DNA from: Caenimonas koreensis DSM 17982
GTDB lineage: Bacteria > Pseudomonadota > Gammaproteobacteria > Burkholderiales > Burkholderiaceae_C
Assembly (NCBI RefSeq): GCF_009646335.1
Contig: NZ_WJBU01000003.1
Span: 1-64,000, forward strand
Length of the DNA stretch: 64,000 nucleotides
Direction of reading: 5' to 3'
The position numbers were made by a program, and so were the translations under genes. Positions 23,711 through 32,896 of this stretch are shown here, in pieces; position 1 is the stretch's first letter; each line of letters starts with the position of its first letter. The notes under the pieces are model-generated. The model did not search any database. It saw only the letters and a program-made list of their open reading frames with translations, and was not told the DNA's origin.

Positions 23711-26700
23711 CTAGACGACCAGAAGCTCACCCTGCAGCGAGATGCCGATGATCTCGCTGCTGGTGTGGCCGTGACCGTCATCGAGCAGCACCGTGAACCA
23801 GTCCATTCGCTGCTCGCCCGCTTGCAGCAGTGGGTCGACCACGGCGTTGTCTGCTGTGTAGAGCCAGTTCACCTGGCCTGCGTGCCCGTCCGAGCGAACC
23901 ACTGCCTGTAGCGTTCCCAGGTTGCCGTCCTGCGGCGACACACTCACGCTGTGGGCGGTGTAGGCCGGATCGACAAACGTGAAGGCACCCGCCGCTGCCA
24001 GGGTGGCAGATGCCATCGTGTTGCCGAGGTCCGTCACGACGCCGGGCGCCGTGAAGTGATAGAGCGAATTGAAGCCGAGCGTCGCGGATGCAACGCCCTG
24101 CAGCGCGACTGCCGTTGCCGCATCGATGCCCAGGTCTGCCGCCACCTGGTCGCTGGCACCCAGCGCTCGCGCATCCAGCCCGGTGATCGTTTCAAACAGC
24201 GTCAGCCCCGCGAGGTACGAGCCGTACTTGCTCGCGTGCAGGTTGTCGTCGAACCAGAGGTTGATCTTTCCGGTGGAGACGCTCGCTGTGTCCGTCTCGG
24301 TGTAGGGGTCGCGAATGGCCAGGCCCTGCGAGACGGCATTCATGAAGGCGGTGCTCACCGGCGCCACGCCGGCAAAGTCGGCGTTGACCGTTGCAAGGTG
24401 GTTGTACGCACTCGCGAGGTCCGCAGACATCTGCTCGAGCGTGAGGTAGTACGCCGTGGCCTGCGTGGTGGACTGCGTCACTGTGCCGCCCGTGTATGCG
24501 CCGTTGGGCTGCAACACTTTCTCCGTGATCATGTCGTAGGCGCCAGCAATCATGTCGGGCCGCGCCCACGTCGAATAAAGGTACACGTCGGTGGCAGCGT
24601 CGGCATTTGCGTTGGCGGCGATTGTCGTGCCGGGAATGGTGGTCGTGTCGGCCGCGCCGGTGTGGATGTAGTTTTCGATCAGCGTCGCGTACTGCTCAAA
24701 TGCTGCAGTGTCGGCATTCGCGCCTGACGTGGTCTTGAGCGAGTAGCCGGTGGAGCCGGCCGATGACAGGCTGAAGTCCGACTTCGACGCATCCGTGGAG
24801 AAGTACGTCGCGGTGCCGTCTTGCGTGAAGTTCACGGTGAGTGCGCTCGCCGTGCTGCCCGATCGCGTGAACGTGTAGATCAGGCTCTGGCCCGCGCTCT
24901 CGTACGTCGAGGTGGCGGTGGTCACCGCCAGCGTGACGTTGGGCAGGCTGGTGTCGGTGCCCACTGGAAAATCATCGTTGACGATGGTTGCGGTCACCGC
25001 GCCGGCGGTGCCCAGGTTGTAGTCCTGGCCGGAAGCGGGATGCGTCAGTGTGACCCTGATGGACTCGTCGTTCTCCACATTGGTGTCCACGTGCGGGTCG
25101 AGCGTGAGGCTTGCGGAAGTCTGGCCCGCCTTGATCACGATCGTGCCTGTGTTGGACGTGAACGAGACGCTACCCGTCGTTGTGTTCACGCCCGTGTCGC
25201 TGCTTGTCAGGAAGCCGTTGCCATTCGTGAAGCGATAGGGCGACGTGGTGCCGCCGCCCGTGCTGGAGAACGCGCCGGTCGTCGTGTTGTACATCTCGAG
25301 GTCCTGGCTCGCCGAGATCGTCGTCGAGACGGAGGGCGCTGTTGCCCCGTCGCGAAAGACGGTGAACGTGACGGTCATGTCACTCGTCGTCGCACCTGTG
25401 CGTGTGAAGGTATAGACGAGGTTGTTGCTGCCGTCTTCGGCCACCGAGCCCTGTGTGGCTACCAGCGAGACAGTGGGCAGCGCCGAGTTGACTGCGGGAG
25501 GCGTCGGGTCGTCGTTGAGGATGGTCGTCGTGACGGCGCTGCTCGTGCCGACGCGGTAGGTGGTCGACGACGCCAGTCTGAGGGCCAGCGTTTCGTCGTA
25601 TTCGGCCAGCGCGTCGCCTGTCGGCGTGACGATGAGTGTTGCTGTGGAGCTGCCGGGCGCAAACGTGATCGAGCCCGAGCCGCCAGGCAGCGGCTCGTCG
25701 GTCTGGTCCTGCAGCACGACGATGTCCCACTTTTCGCTGGAAATGTTGCCGCGCAAGTCCCAGCCGGCGGGTGACGTGTTGGCATAGTGGCCGCGCAAGG
25801 TGGCTGCGTTGCGCGTGGAAAGCGAGACGTCATAGCTCAGCCCCAGCTCCTGCGCAAACATGTCGATGAGGCCGGCCACGCCGCCCCAGTTGTGCGGCTC
25901 GTACAGGTTCGAGCCAGTCAGGTTGGTGAATGTGCCGCCCTGGTCGGGCGAGGTGAGGTCGTGCACGCCACCCGGGTTCGTCACGGGGTCATAGGTGTTG
26001 TACGACATGACCGGATCGACCCGGCCAAACGTGGCGCTGTTGCCCACGAGCAGGACCTGGTTGAACACCGTGTCGATCGACACGCCCGGTGCAATGATCC
26101 CGGTGCCTGTGTTGCCTGCAGCGTCGGCGAAGTTGCCCGGCATCACGGTGATGTGTGCGCCTGTGCTCAGGTTCGCGCTGGCGGCTGCCGTGAAGGTGGC
26201 CGAGCGCGTCAGCCCGGATCCGCTGATCGCGCCCAGGGTGCCGCCGGTGACGGCGATGTCGCCGTCGGCGAAGCTCGTGCCGGGGTCTTCGCTGAAGGTG
26301 AACGTGATGGTCGCGCTCTGGCCGCTTTGCAGCAACCCGGCTGAACTGGTGATGGCAAGCGAAGGCGCTGTCGTGTCGACCTTGAACGATGCGTTACTGG
26401 CGGCGCCAGCGTGTGTGAGCACGGCTGCAGCCGCAGGCTCGCTCATCGTGCCGCCGTTCGGCGACAGGCTGTTCGCATCGACGCTGATGCCATCGAGGTC
26501 GGTTTGCCCAGCCTGGATGGTGTAGCTGAACACCAGCGCCGTACTGCCGCTGCCCGACGTGTAGTTGGCGTAGACCGTCGCACCGCCGATGTTCAGCGCG
26601 ATCTGCGGTGTGCCGGTGACCGTAGTCGCTTCTGTCATGGTCACCGTCACGCTGACCGTATCGCCCGCATTGAGCAGGCCATCGACCGCGCCCGATGCAG

Positions 26701-27574
26701 ATGTGAGTGCCACGCTGGCGACCTGCGGCGCTTCGTTGAGCACGTTGACCACCACGGCCTTCGTCGCGATGTGAATGCCGTCGTTCGCAATCACGTTGAA
26801 GCTGTAGGAGGTCTTGGCCTCGTAGTTCGCCGAAGCCTTCAGCGTGACGACGCCGTCTGCCGAAATCGCAAGCAGCGATGCGTCGGCGCCGCCCAGGCTG
26901 TACGTCGGCGCGCCCAGGCCGTCGGCATCTGTGGTGGAGGCCGTGTAGACCGGCGTGGCAATGGCGGCGTTCTCCGCGACGCTGCCACTGGCGCCGGACG
27001 TGAACACCGGCGGCGCGTCGTTGACGTTGTTCACGGTCACGACGACAGCCTTCGTCGTGGTCTGCTCGCCGTCGTCGGCAATCACGGTGAAGCTGTAGCT
27101 GGACTTGGATTCATGGTCGGCCGGCGCCAGCAGCCTGACTTCGCCGTTGGCGGAAATCTTCAGCAGCGCCGCGTCGGCGCCGCCCAGCGAGAAGGTCAGG
27201 CGGTCGCGCGGGTGATCGGGGTCGACAGCCGCAGCGCGGTAGATCACCGTTGCGAGGGACGCGTTCTCGGTCACCATGCCCGTTGCTGCGGAGGAGAACA
27301 CCGGCGCCGTGTCGTCAAGGTTGGCGACCGACAACTTCACGACAGTCGTCGTCTCGGCCAGCCCGACCGTAGCGATCACCTCGAAGCTGTAGGTCTTGCG
27401 GATCTCGTAGTCGGCAGCGACTTTCAGCGTGACGATGCCATCTGTCGAAATGTTGAAGAAGTCTGCGTCATCACCGGCGAGCGTGTAGTGCGCATGCGGA
27501 TCGCTGCCGGCGGGCGGCGCGTAGATGACTTTCGAGACGGACGTGTTCTCTGCAATTCTGACCTTGCGCTTCAT
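23711..27574 (-). CDS. Giant cadherin/Ig/Calx-beta protein with split SGNH esterase-like domain
   Basis: A 1287-residue acidic surface-type protein. I start at ATG 27574 (MKRKVRIAENTS) with CCGGAG seven bases upstream; the ORF reading on to 28102 is antisense to the neighbouring gene. Order: three cadherin-like repeats (about 1-285), two bacterial Ig-like units (286-500), then an SGNH/DUF4886-like domain with VLLVGNSATFG (Ser513) and DIVVLQDQTDEP (about 612-623). It is interrupted at about 632-948 by Calx-beta sequence: a C-half, a complete unit and an N-half. It resumes at ANADTAAFEQYA, with YLYSTWARPD (about 1000) and FDDNLHASKYG (His about 1113). The last 90 residues resemble VCBS-type adhesin ends. 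Probably a secreted adhesin-enzyme. No usual signal peptide is seen, so type I secretion is possible. Confidence 0.8.
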   Translation of the reverse strand: MKRKVRIAENTSVSKVIYAPPAGSDPHAHYTLAGDDADFFNISTDGIVTLKVAADYEIRKTYSFEVIATVGLAETTTVVKLSVANLDDTAPVFSSAATGMVTENASLATVIYRAAAVDPDHPRDRLTFSLGGADAALLKISANGEVRLLAPADHESKSSYSFTVIADDGEQTTTKAVVVTVNNVNDAPPVFTSGASGSVAENAAIATPVYTASTTDADGLGAPTYSLGGADASLLAISADGVVTLKASANYEAKTSYSFNVIANDGIHIATKAVVVNVLNEAPQVASVALTSASGAVDGLLNAGDTVSVTVTMTEATTVTGTPQIALNIGGATVYANYTSGSGSTALVFSYTIQAGQTDLDGISVDANSLSPNGGTMSEPAAAAVLTHAGAASNASFKVDTTAPSLAITSSAGLLQSGQSATITFTFSEDPGTSFADGDIAVTGGTLGAISGSGLTRSATFTAAASANLSTGAHITVMPGNFADAAGNTGTGIIAPGVSIDTVFNQVLLVGNSATFGRVDPVMSYNTYDPVTNPGGVHDLTSPDQGGTFTNLTGSNLYEPHNWGGVAGLIDMFAQELGLSYDVSLSTRNAATLRGHYANTSPAGWDLRGNISSEKWDIVVLQDQTDEPLPGGSGSITFAPGSSTATLIVTPTGDALAEYDETLALRLASSTTYRVGTSSAVTTTILNDDPTPPAVNSALPTVSLVATQGSVAEDGSNNLVYTFTRTGATTSDMTVTFTVFRDGATAPSVSTTISASQDLEMYNTTTGAFSSTGGGTTSPYRFTNGNGFLTSSDTGVNTTTGSVSFTSNTGTIVIKAGQTSASLTLDPHVDTNVENDESIRVTLTHPASGQDYNLGTAGAVTATIVNDDFPVGTDTSLPNVTLAVTTATSTYESAGQSLIYTFTRSGSTASALTVNFTQDGTATYFSTDASKSDFSLSSAGSTGYSLKTTSGANADTAAFEQYATLIENYIHTGAADTTTIPGTTIAANANADAATDVYLYSTWARPDMIAGAYDMITEKVLQPNGAYTGGTVTQSTTQATAYYLTLEQMSADLASAYNHLATVNADFAGVAPVSTAFMNAVSQGLAIRDPYTETDTASVSTGKINLWFDDNLHASKYGSYLAGLTLFETITGLDARALGASDQVAADLGIDAATAVALQGVASATLGFNSLYHFTAPGVVTDLGNTMASATLAAAGAFTFVDPAYTAHSVSVSPQDGNLGTLQAVVRSDGHAGQVNWLYTADNAVVDPLLQAGEQRMDWFTVLLDDGHGHTSSEIIGISLQGELLVV

Positions 27575-27602
27575 GGCAATGCTCCGGAAGGTATGGGCGT
27601 GT

Positions 27603-28994
27603 TCAGTGGCGGGGCGGCACGCGCGATGCGAGCGGCGGGGGCTGGTAGTCGGGCTTGAACCGGCAGCCCTTGCCGTACACCGGCTCGAACGGCAGGCACT
27701 GCTGTGCAATTTGCGCGGGCGTCGGTTTCGGCGCGCCGCGTGTCCATGCAGACAGGGCTGCGAGCAGCGTTGGATACGCCGCGTCGCTGAGGTAGCTGTG
27801 CGTGTTGTCGGCAGTGAAGGTTTGCACGAGGTGGTCTGCCGTGCCTGCCTTTTGCATCGTTCGCAGGAACGAGTCGTCCATCTCGACGAATGCGGTGGGG
27901 TCATCGATGCCATGCACCGTGAGCACGGGCACCGGAATGCGGCCATCGGGGTCGGTGTCGGCCGCAAAGGTCGCAACGGCCCGCGGATCAGCCGCGTACC
28001 GGGCGACAGATGCATTGAGCGCTGCGTCGTCGGAAGAGCCGCTGTAGCGCACGCCCATGTTGCCGAAAGGGCTGGCCCCGGCCGTGCGCATCTGCACGAC
28101 ATCCTGGAAGTGGAACGTGGCCCACGCCATATGACTCGCGATGGAGCTCGCCGGGATCTTCACCACATCGACGATCGTCTTGATTTTTCGAAGCTCCTCC
28201 GGCGTGCGCTGGGCTTGCGGCTTGCCCAGGCCCAGGCACTCGTTGATACGCGCGTTGAGGTCGGCGCTGGTCATCCGGGCGCCCGCAGGCAAGCCGATGG
28301 ACAGCGGGTATTGCGGCTCGCTGGCGCGCGGGTGGTTGCCGCAGAGCGACTGGTAGATCACGCGCAGGTCAATTCGGAAGTCGTAGGCCGTGCTGCCGCC
28401 GGCGAGCACGCCACTGGTGAGCAGCACACCGTCATAGGGCCGCTTGCCCCTTCCATCGTCGGTGAACATCGACGCGCCCACGGCCGCGACGCTCGCGCCC
28501 CACGACTGGCCATGCAGGATGGTCAACTGCGGTTGCGCGACGTGCTGCAGGAAGATGCGGCGAAGCCGTTCCGTGTCTTGCGCCGCAGCGCGCACAGCAA
28601 CACCGCCCTGTCGAAACGTGGAGCCTGCCCAGGCATAGCCCGCCTTGACGACGATGGCCCAGCGCTCGAGGTCTTCCACGCTTCGCTCCATGCGCGGCGC
28701 GCCAAGCGCGGGCCCGCCATGCGCGTGCAGCACGAGCGTGCCGTTCCACTGCGCGGGGATCGCGATGAGGTAGAAGGCGCCTGCCGAATCCTGGCCGGAG
28801 AGGCAGCGTGTGCCTGCAGGCACCTGCGCCGGACAGGGGGTAGCCTGTGGCGCAGCCTCGGCCGTGGCTGCGAGTGCGGCGGCGGGCTGCGCCGTGCCGG
28901 ATGTGTTGGCGCAGCCGGCGAGCAGCGTGGCAGCGGTGACAGTGATGGCAAGTAGCGGCAGGGCGAGCTTGCGCCCGCAAAGGTGTGAGATCAC
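27603..28994 (-). CDS. Alpha/beta hydrolase lipoprotein
   Basis: A 463-residue exported hydrolase. GTG at 28994 has GGAG seven bases upstream and leads straight into a signal sequence with lipobox LLAGC; the ORF extends upstream to 29066 without support. VLHAHGGP contains the oxyanion region, LHGQSWGASVAA the nucleophile Ser in GQSWG, and VHGIDDP plus the late NTHSY the Asp and His candidates. The C-terminal Cys-containing tail is Pro-rich. The substrate is unknown. It is encoded 28 bases before the giant adhesin gene on the same strand, so both may be cotranscribed, and is divergent from the LysR gene. Confidence 0.82.
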   Translation of the reverse strand: MISHLCGRKLALPLLAITVTAATLLAGCANTSGTAQPAAALAATAEAAPQATPCPAQVPAGTRCLSGQDSAGAFYLIAIPAQWNGTLVLHAHGGPALGAPRMERSVEDLERWAIVVKAGYAWAGSTFRQGGVAVRAAAQDTERLRRIFLQHVAQPQLTILHGQSWGASVAAVGASMFTDDGRGKRPYDGVLLTSGVLAGGSTAYDFRIDLRVIYQSLCGNHPRASEPQYPLSIGLPAGARMTSADLNARINECLGLGKPQAQRTPEELRKIKTIVDVVKIPASSIASHMAWATFHFQDVVQMRTAGASPFGNMGVRYSGSSDDAALNASVARYAADPRAVATFAADTDPDGRIPVPVLTVHGIDDPTAFVEMDDSFLRTMQKAGTADHLVQTFTADNTHSYLSDAAYPTLLAALSAWTRGAPKPTPAQIAQQCLPFEPVYGKGCRFKPDYQPPPLASRVPPRH

Positions 28995-29068
28995 GAGACT
29001 TGTCTCCAGCGGTCCCCGGGCTTTGGATGGCCCGGTGTAGGGGCAACTATGCGGTGGCAACTGCATTA

Positions 29069-29081
29069 ATTCAAATAGAAT
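29069..29081. promoter_or_regulatory. Candidate LysR-type binding dyad
   Basis: ATTC-N5-GAAT in the AT-rich 115-base interval between the hydrolase lipoprotein and the LysR gene, 28 bases before the LysR start. It has the T-N11-A form typical of LysR-family sites. Autoregulation and control of the divergent gene are inferred from position. Confidence 0.35.
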
Positions 29082-29109
29082 AAAAAGCCGATCTGCAGAC
29101 GAATTCGAT

Positions 29110-30021
29110 ATGGAACTGAAGCACCTGCGCTACTTCGTGGCTGTGGCGGAAGCAGGCCATATCACCCGTGCCGCTGCCCGGCTGGGCATGCAGCAGCCGC
29201 CGCTCAGCCAGCAGATCCGCGCACTCGAAAAGAGCCTGGGCACCCAACTCTTCGACAGGCATCCCAAGGGCGTCACGCTCACGGGCAGCGGCGAGATGCT
29301 GTTGGCCGACAGCCGCCGCCTGCTCGAAGAGGCAGACGCTGTAAAAACCCGTATGCGTGCCGTGGCGGCCGGCCACGCGGGCGTGCTCACCATCGGTTTT
29401 ACCAGCTCAGCTGCTGCACACATCTTCACGCCGCGCGTGCTGCGCGAGTGCCGCCAGGCCTACCCGCACATCGCGTTGCAGATCGGCGAGGACCACGCTG
29501 CAGGCCTGACTGAAGCGCTGGCAACGCGCAAGCTGCATTGCGCCTTCCTGCGGGTGCCGGTTGCCAAGCCGCCAGGCGTGGTGTTCGAGACGCTGCTGCG
29601 CGAGCCGGTGCTCGCCGCGCTGCCTGATGGGCATGCGCTGCTGGCGGGTGCGCAGCGCTCGCTCAAGCTCGAACAACTGCGCGACGAGCGATTCATCCTT
29701 GTGCGGCAGTCCGGCGCGCCCGGCCTGTATGCCAACCTCCTGTCGCTGTGCGAACAGCAGGGCTTCACGCCACAGGTCGTGCATGAGGTGGGCCGCATGA
29801 CGACAGCGCTCAGCCTTGTGGCGGCAGGCGAAGGGGTGACGGTGGTGCCTGCATCGATGCAAGGCGTGCATCCCCAGGCCATCGGATACCGGCTGCTCAA
29901 AAGCGCGCGCAGCCTCGATGCGCCGCTGACACTTGCGTTCCGTGAAGCGGACTATCACGGCCCGCTTCGCTCGTTCATCGAACTCGTGCGCCAGTCGGCC
30001 CGGCGCGCCGTCGAGCCATGA
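29110..30021 (+). CDS. LysR family transcriptional regulator
   Basis: A 303-residue LTTR. The winged HTH is in residues 1-60: ELKHLRYFVAVAEAGHITRA, then RLGMQQPPLSQQIRALEKSL with the recognition helix, and LFDRHPKGVTLT. Residues 90-300 form the periplasmic-binding-protein-like effector domain (LTIGFTSSAA, VHEVGRMTTALSLVAAGEGV). The style matches the BenM/CatR-like group that answers to aromatic or organic acids. There is no clear ribosome site before the ATG. The stop overlaps the start of the Bug receptor gene (ATGA), an unusual cotranscribed layout, so it probably governs that receptor and the following dehydratase. Confidence 0.92.
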   Translation: MELKHLRYFVAVAEAGHITRAAARLGMQQPPLSQQIRALEKSLGTQLFDRHPKGVTLTGSGEMLLADSRRLLEEADAVKTRMRAVAAGHAGVLTIGFTSSAAAHIFTPRVLRECRQAYPHIALQIGEDHAAGLTEALATRKLHCAFLRVPVAKPPGVVFETLLREPVLAALPDGHALLAGAQRSLKLEQLRDERFILVRQSGAPGLYANLLSLCEQQGFTPQVVHEVGRMTTALSLVAAGEGVTVVPASMQGVHPQAIGYRLLKSARSLDAPLTLAFREADYHGPLRSFIELVRQSARRAVEP

Positions 30022-30965
30022 AGCGCCGTCATCTACTGGTCGGCTCGGCATGCGCACTGGGTGCCATGCACGTCGGTGGGGCGCAGGCGCTGCGCATCGT
30101 CGTCGCCTATCCGCCGGGCGGCATCAGCGATTCGGTGGCGCGGGTGCTGGCGCGCCAGCTCGATCCAATACTCTCGCGACCGGTGATCGTTGAAAACAGG
30201 CCGGGCGCAGGCGGCAGCCTGGCGCTATCGCTGATTGCCAACGCAGCGCCTGACGGCAACACGCTGGGTTTCTGTGCGATCAGCCCTGTCGCCTTGTCGC
30301 CGCATTTTGGCAATGCAGGAGCAAGCGTGGCGCCGAACGTTGCGCCCGTGAGCGGCGTGATGCACACGCCGCTTCTGCTGGTGGCAACAAGCGCCATGGC
30401 CGCGCGCAGCTTCGCAGACACGATCCGCGATGCGCGGGCGACCCCCGGCCAGTTGCGATGGGCGACGTCGGGCGTCGGCACCATCGGCCACCTCGCACTG
30501 GAACAGGTCAACCGGCAGTACAAGCTGGATGTGGTGCATGTGCCTTACACGGGCGGTGCGCCCCAGCTGCAGGACGCGCTGGCTGGCCGCTTCGAGCTGT
30601 TGTCTACCAATCTGGCCCCGCTGCAGATCGACTACGTTCGCGCTGGCAAGTTGCATGCGCTGGCCGTCGGCGCACCGGCGCGCTCGCAAGTGCTAGCCGA
30701 TGTGCCAACCTTCGCCGAGCTGGGGTGTCCCGCTGCCAACCTCAGTTCGCTCTTTGGTGTTTTCGCGCCGCCCGCGACGCCGGCCGCCGTCGTGGCCCAC
30801 CTCAACGCCGCATGTGCGCAAGTGCTCAGGCAGCCGGTCTTTCGCCAGTTGCTGGCCAGCGGCGGCAACCTGCCGGCCGACGGCAGCGCCGCCGACTTCG
30901 CCAGCGAGATCGCGCGGCAGTCCGAGGCGAACGCGCGCCTGGTTGCCGCGATGCGGGTGCGTTGA
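30018..30965 (+). CDS. Bug/TctC family solute-binding protein
   Basis: A 315-residue periplasmic receptor with signal peptide (about 1-25). RIVVAYPPGGISDSVARVLA is the classic Bug/TctC N-terminus. ENRPGAGGSLAL, LGFCAISP, the HVPYTGGAPQLQDALAGR loop and VPTFAELG follow in family order. Bug proteins bind carboxylates or similar acids for tripartite tricarboxylate transporters, or act as sensors. No TctA/TctB genes are in the window. Its start is coupled to the LysR stop, and the IlvD/Edd dehydratase follows after 82 bases. Confidence 0.93.
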   Translation: MKRRHLLVGSACALGAMHVGGAQALRIVVAYPPGGISDSVARVLARQLDPILSRPVIVENRPGAGGSLALSLIANAAPDGNTLGFCAISPVALSPHFGNAGASVAPNVAPVSGVMHTPLLLVATSAMAARSFADTIRDARATPGQLRWATSGVGTIGHLALEQVNRQYKLDVVHVPYTGGAPQLQDALAGRFELLSTNLAPLQIDYVRAGKLHALAVGAPARSQVLADVPTFAELGCPAANLSSLFGVFAPPATPAAVVAHLNAACAQVLRQPVFRQLLASGGNLPADGSAADFASEIARQSEANARLVAAMRVR

Positions 30966-31047
30966 GCAGGCCCTATCGACGACTCGCGCTGTTAACACGC
31001 CTCACACTCCTGAACGTCCATGACAGGCCGCCGGTCTACACTGAGCC

Positions 31048-32811
31048 ATGGCAGAGCAAGATACACACAAAGACGACGCCGCGGACGCGCCCGCCGGCAT
31101 GCGCAAGGGCGTCACGCACTACGGTGACGCCGGCTTCTCGCTCTTCCTGCGCAAAGCGTTCATCAAGGGCGCTGGCTACACCGACGCCGCGCTCGACAGG
31201 CCCGTGATCGGTATTGCCGATACCGGCAGCGGCTACAACCCCTGCCACGGCAACATGCCACAGCTCATCGAAGCCGTGCAGCGCGGCGTGATGCTCGCGG
31301 GCGGCCTGCCGGTGAAGTTCCCGACCATCTCGATCGGCGAGAGCTTTGCGCAGCCCACCAGCATGTACCTGCGCAACCTGATGTCGATGGACACCGAAGA
31401 AATGTTGCGCGCGCAGCCGATGGATGCCGTGGTGCTCATCGGCGGTTGCGACAAGACGGTGCCTGCGCAATTGATGGGCGCTGCCTCTGCGGGTTTGCCG
31501 GCGATTCAACTCATCACCGGCTCGATGCTCACCGGATCGCATCGCGGTGAAACCGTGGGCGCGTGCACCGACTGCCGCCGCTATTGGGGCAAGTTCCGCG
31601 CAGAGGAAATCGACGAGACCGAGATCGCCGATGTGAACAACCAGCTTGTCGCGAGCGTTGGCACCTGCTCGGTCATGGGAACGGCAAGCACGATGGCGTG
31701 CGTGGCTGAAGCACTTGGTATGACAGTGCCCGGTGGCGCGTCGCCGCCTGCTGTGACGGCAGACCGCATGCGTGTCGCCGAGCACACCGGCAGTGTCGCC
31801 GTGCAGATGGCGAAGTCGCGCCTGACGATCGACAAGGTGCTGACAGCGAAGGCTTTCGAGAACGCGATGCGTGTGCTGCTGGCGATTGGCGGCTCCACCA
31901 ATGGCATCGTCCACCTCACGGCGATTGCAGGCCGCATGGGTTTCGAGGTGGACCTGAAATCGCTCGACCGCATGGGCCGCGAGACGCCGGTGCTGGTGGA
32001 CCTGAAGCCGTCCGGCCAGCACTACATGGAGCACTTCCACGCCGCAGGCGGCATGACGGCGTTGCTGCGCGAACTGAAGCCGCTGCTTCATCTGGACGCG
32101 CTCACCGTGACGGGCCGCACGCTCGGCGAAGAGATCGATGCAGCGCGGCCATCGTTCAAACAGGATGTGATTCGCACGCGCGCCCACCCCATCTATCCGC
32201 AAGGCGGCATCGCCGTGCTGCAGGGCAACCTCGCGCCCGGCGGCGCGATCATCAAACAGTCGGCGGCCGATGCGAAACTCATGGAACACGAAGGCCGCGC
32301 TGTTGTTTTCGAAGGGCTCGAAGATCTCGCGAATCGTATCGACAGCGACGATCTCGATGTGACGGCCGACGACGTGCTGGTGCTCAAGAACATCGGCCCG
32401 AAAGGCGCGCCGGGCATGCCCGAGGCGGGCTACATCCCCATCCCGCGCAAACTCGCGCGGCAGGGTGTGAAAGACATCGTCCGCATCTCGGATGGCCGCA
32501 TGAGCGGCACCGCGTTCGGCACGATCGTGCTGCATGTGACGCCTGAGTCGGCCGTTGGCGGGCCGCTCGCGTATGTGCGCAACGGTGATCGAATCAGGCT
32601 GTCGGTGGAAAAACGAGAGCTGGCGTTGCTCGTTTCAGTCGATGAACTGGTCAGGCGCAAGAGCGCGCAACCTGTTGTCGCGCCGACGGCGCAGCGCGGC
32701 TATCGCAAGCTGTTCCTCGAAACGGTGACACAGGCTGACCAGGGTGTGGACTTCGACTTCCTGCGTGCGGCGAAGATGGTTGCGAAAGTGCCGTCAGTTC
32801 CGCCTGCCTGA
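31048..32811 (+). CDS. IlvD/Edd family dehydratase (probable sugar or hydroxy acid dehydratase)
   Basis: A 587-residue Fe-S dehydratase of the dihydroxy-acid/6-phosphogluconate dehydratase family. Cluster cysteines lie in NPCHGNMPQL, IGGCDKTVPA and GTCSVMGTASTM; the last holds the motif typical of the [2Fe-2S] branch. GGSTNGIVHL, KNIGPKGAPGMPEAG and ISDGRMSGTAFG form the rest of the active site. Position beside a LysR-Bug pair, rather than beside ilv genes, favours a catabolic aldonate or hydroxy acid dehydratase (such as arabonate dehydratase) over branched-chain amino acid synthesis; that is inference. Confidence 0.88.
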   Translation: MAEQDTHKDDAADAPAGMRKGVTHYGDAGFSLFLRKAFIKGAGYTDAALDRPVIGIADTGSGYNPCHGNMPQLIEAVQRGVMLAGGLPVKFPTISIGESFAQPTSMYLRNLMSMDTEEMLRAQPMDAVVLIGGCDKTVPAQLMGAASAGLPAIQLITGSMLTGSHRGETVGACTDCRRYWGKFRAEEIDETEIADVNNQLVASVGTCSVMGTASTMACVAEALGMTVPGGASPPAVTADRMRVAEHTGSVAVQMAKSRLTIDKVLTAKAFENAMRVLLAIGGSTNGIVHLTAIAGRMGFEVDLKSLDRMGRETPVLVDLKPSGQHYMEHFHAAGGMTALLRELKPLLHLDALTVTGRTLGEEIDAARPSFKQDVIRTRAHPIYPQGGIAVLQGNLAPGGAIIKQSAADAKLMEHEGRAVVFEGLEDLANRIDSDDLDVTADDVLVLKNIGPKGAPGMPEAGYIPIPRKLARQGVKDIVRISDGRMSGTAFGTIVLHVTPESAVGGPLAYVRNGDRIRLSVEKRELALLVSVDELVRRKSAQPVVAPTAQRGYRKLFLETVTQADQGVDFDFLRAAKMVAKVPSVPPA

Positions 32812-32896
32812 CACTGGCTGGCGATGCCCGGAACAACCATGACCCCCATCATCGAGCGCAGGGCGGGGCTCGCTGGGCAAGCCCCCGCCCTACTGC

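Noticed and set aside
27575..28102. N-terminal extension of the giant adhesin frame up to 28102
   Set aside because: It overlaps the hydrolase lipoprotein in another frame, is Arg/Ser/Pro-rich, and the ATG at 27574 has a good ribosome site.
26411..28955. Long plus-strand ORFs opposite the adhesin and the hydrolase lipoprotein
   Set aside because: His/Arg/Val-rich antisense frames without domains; the minus-strand genes have clear domains and ribosome sites.
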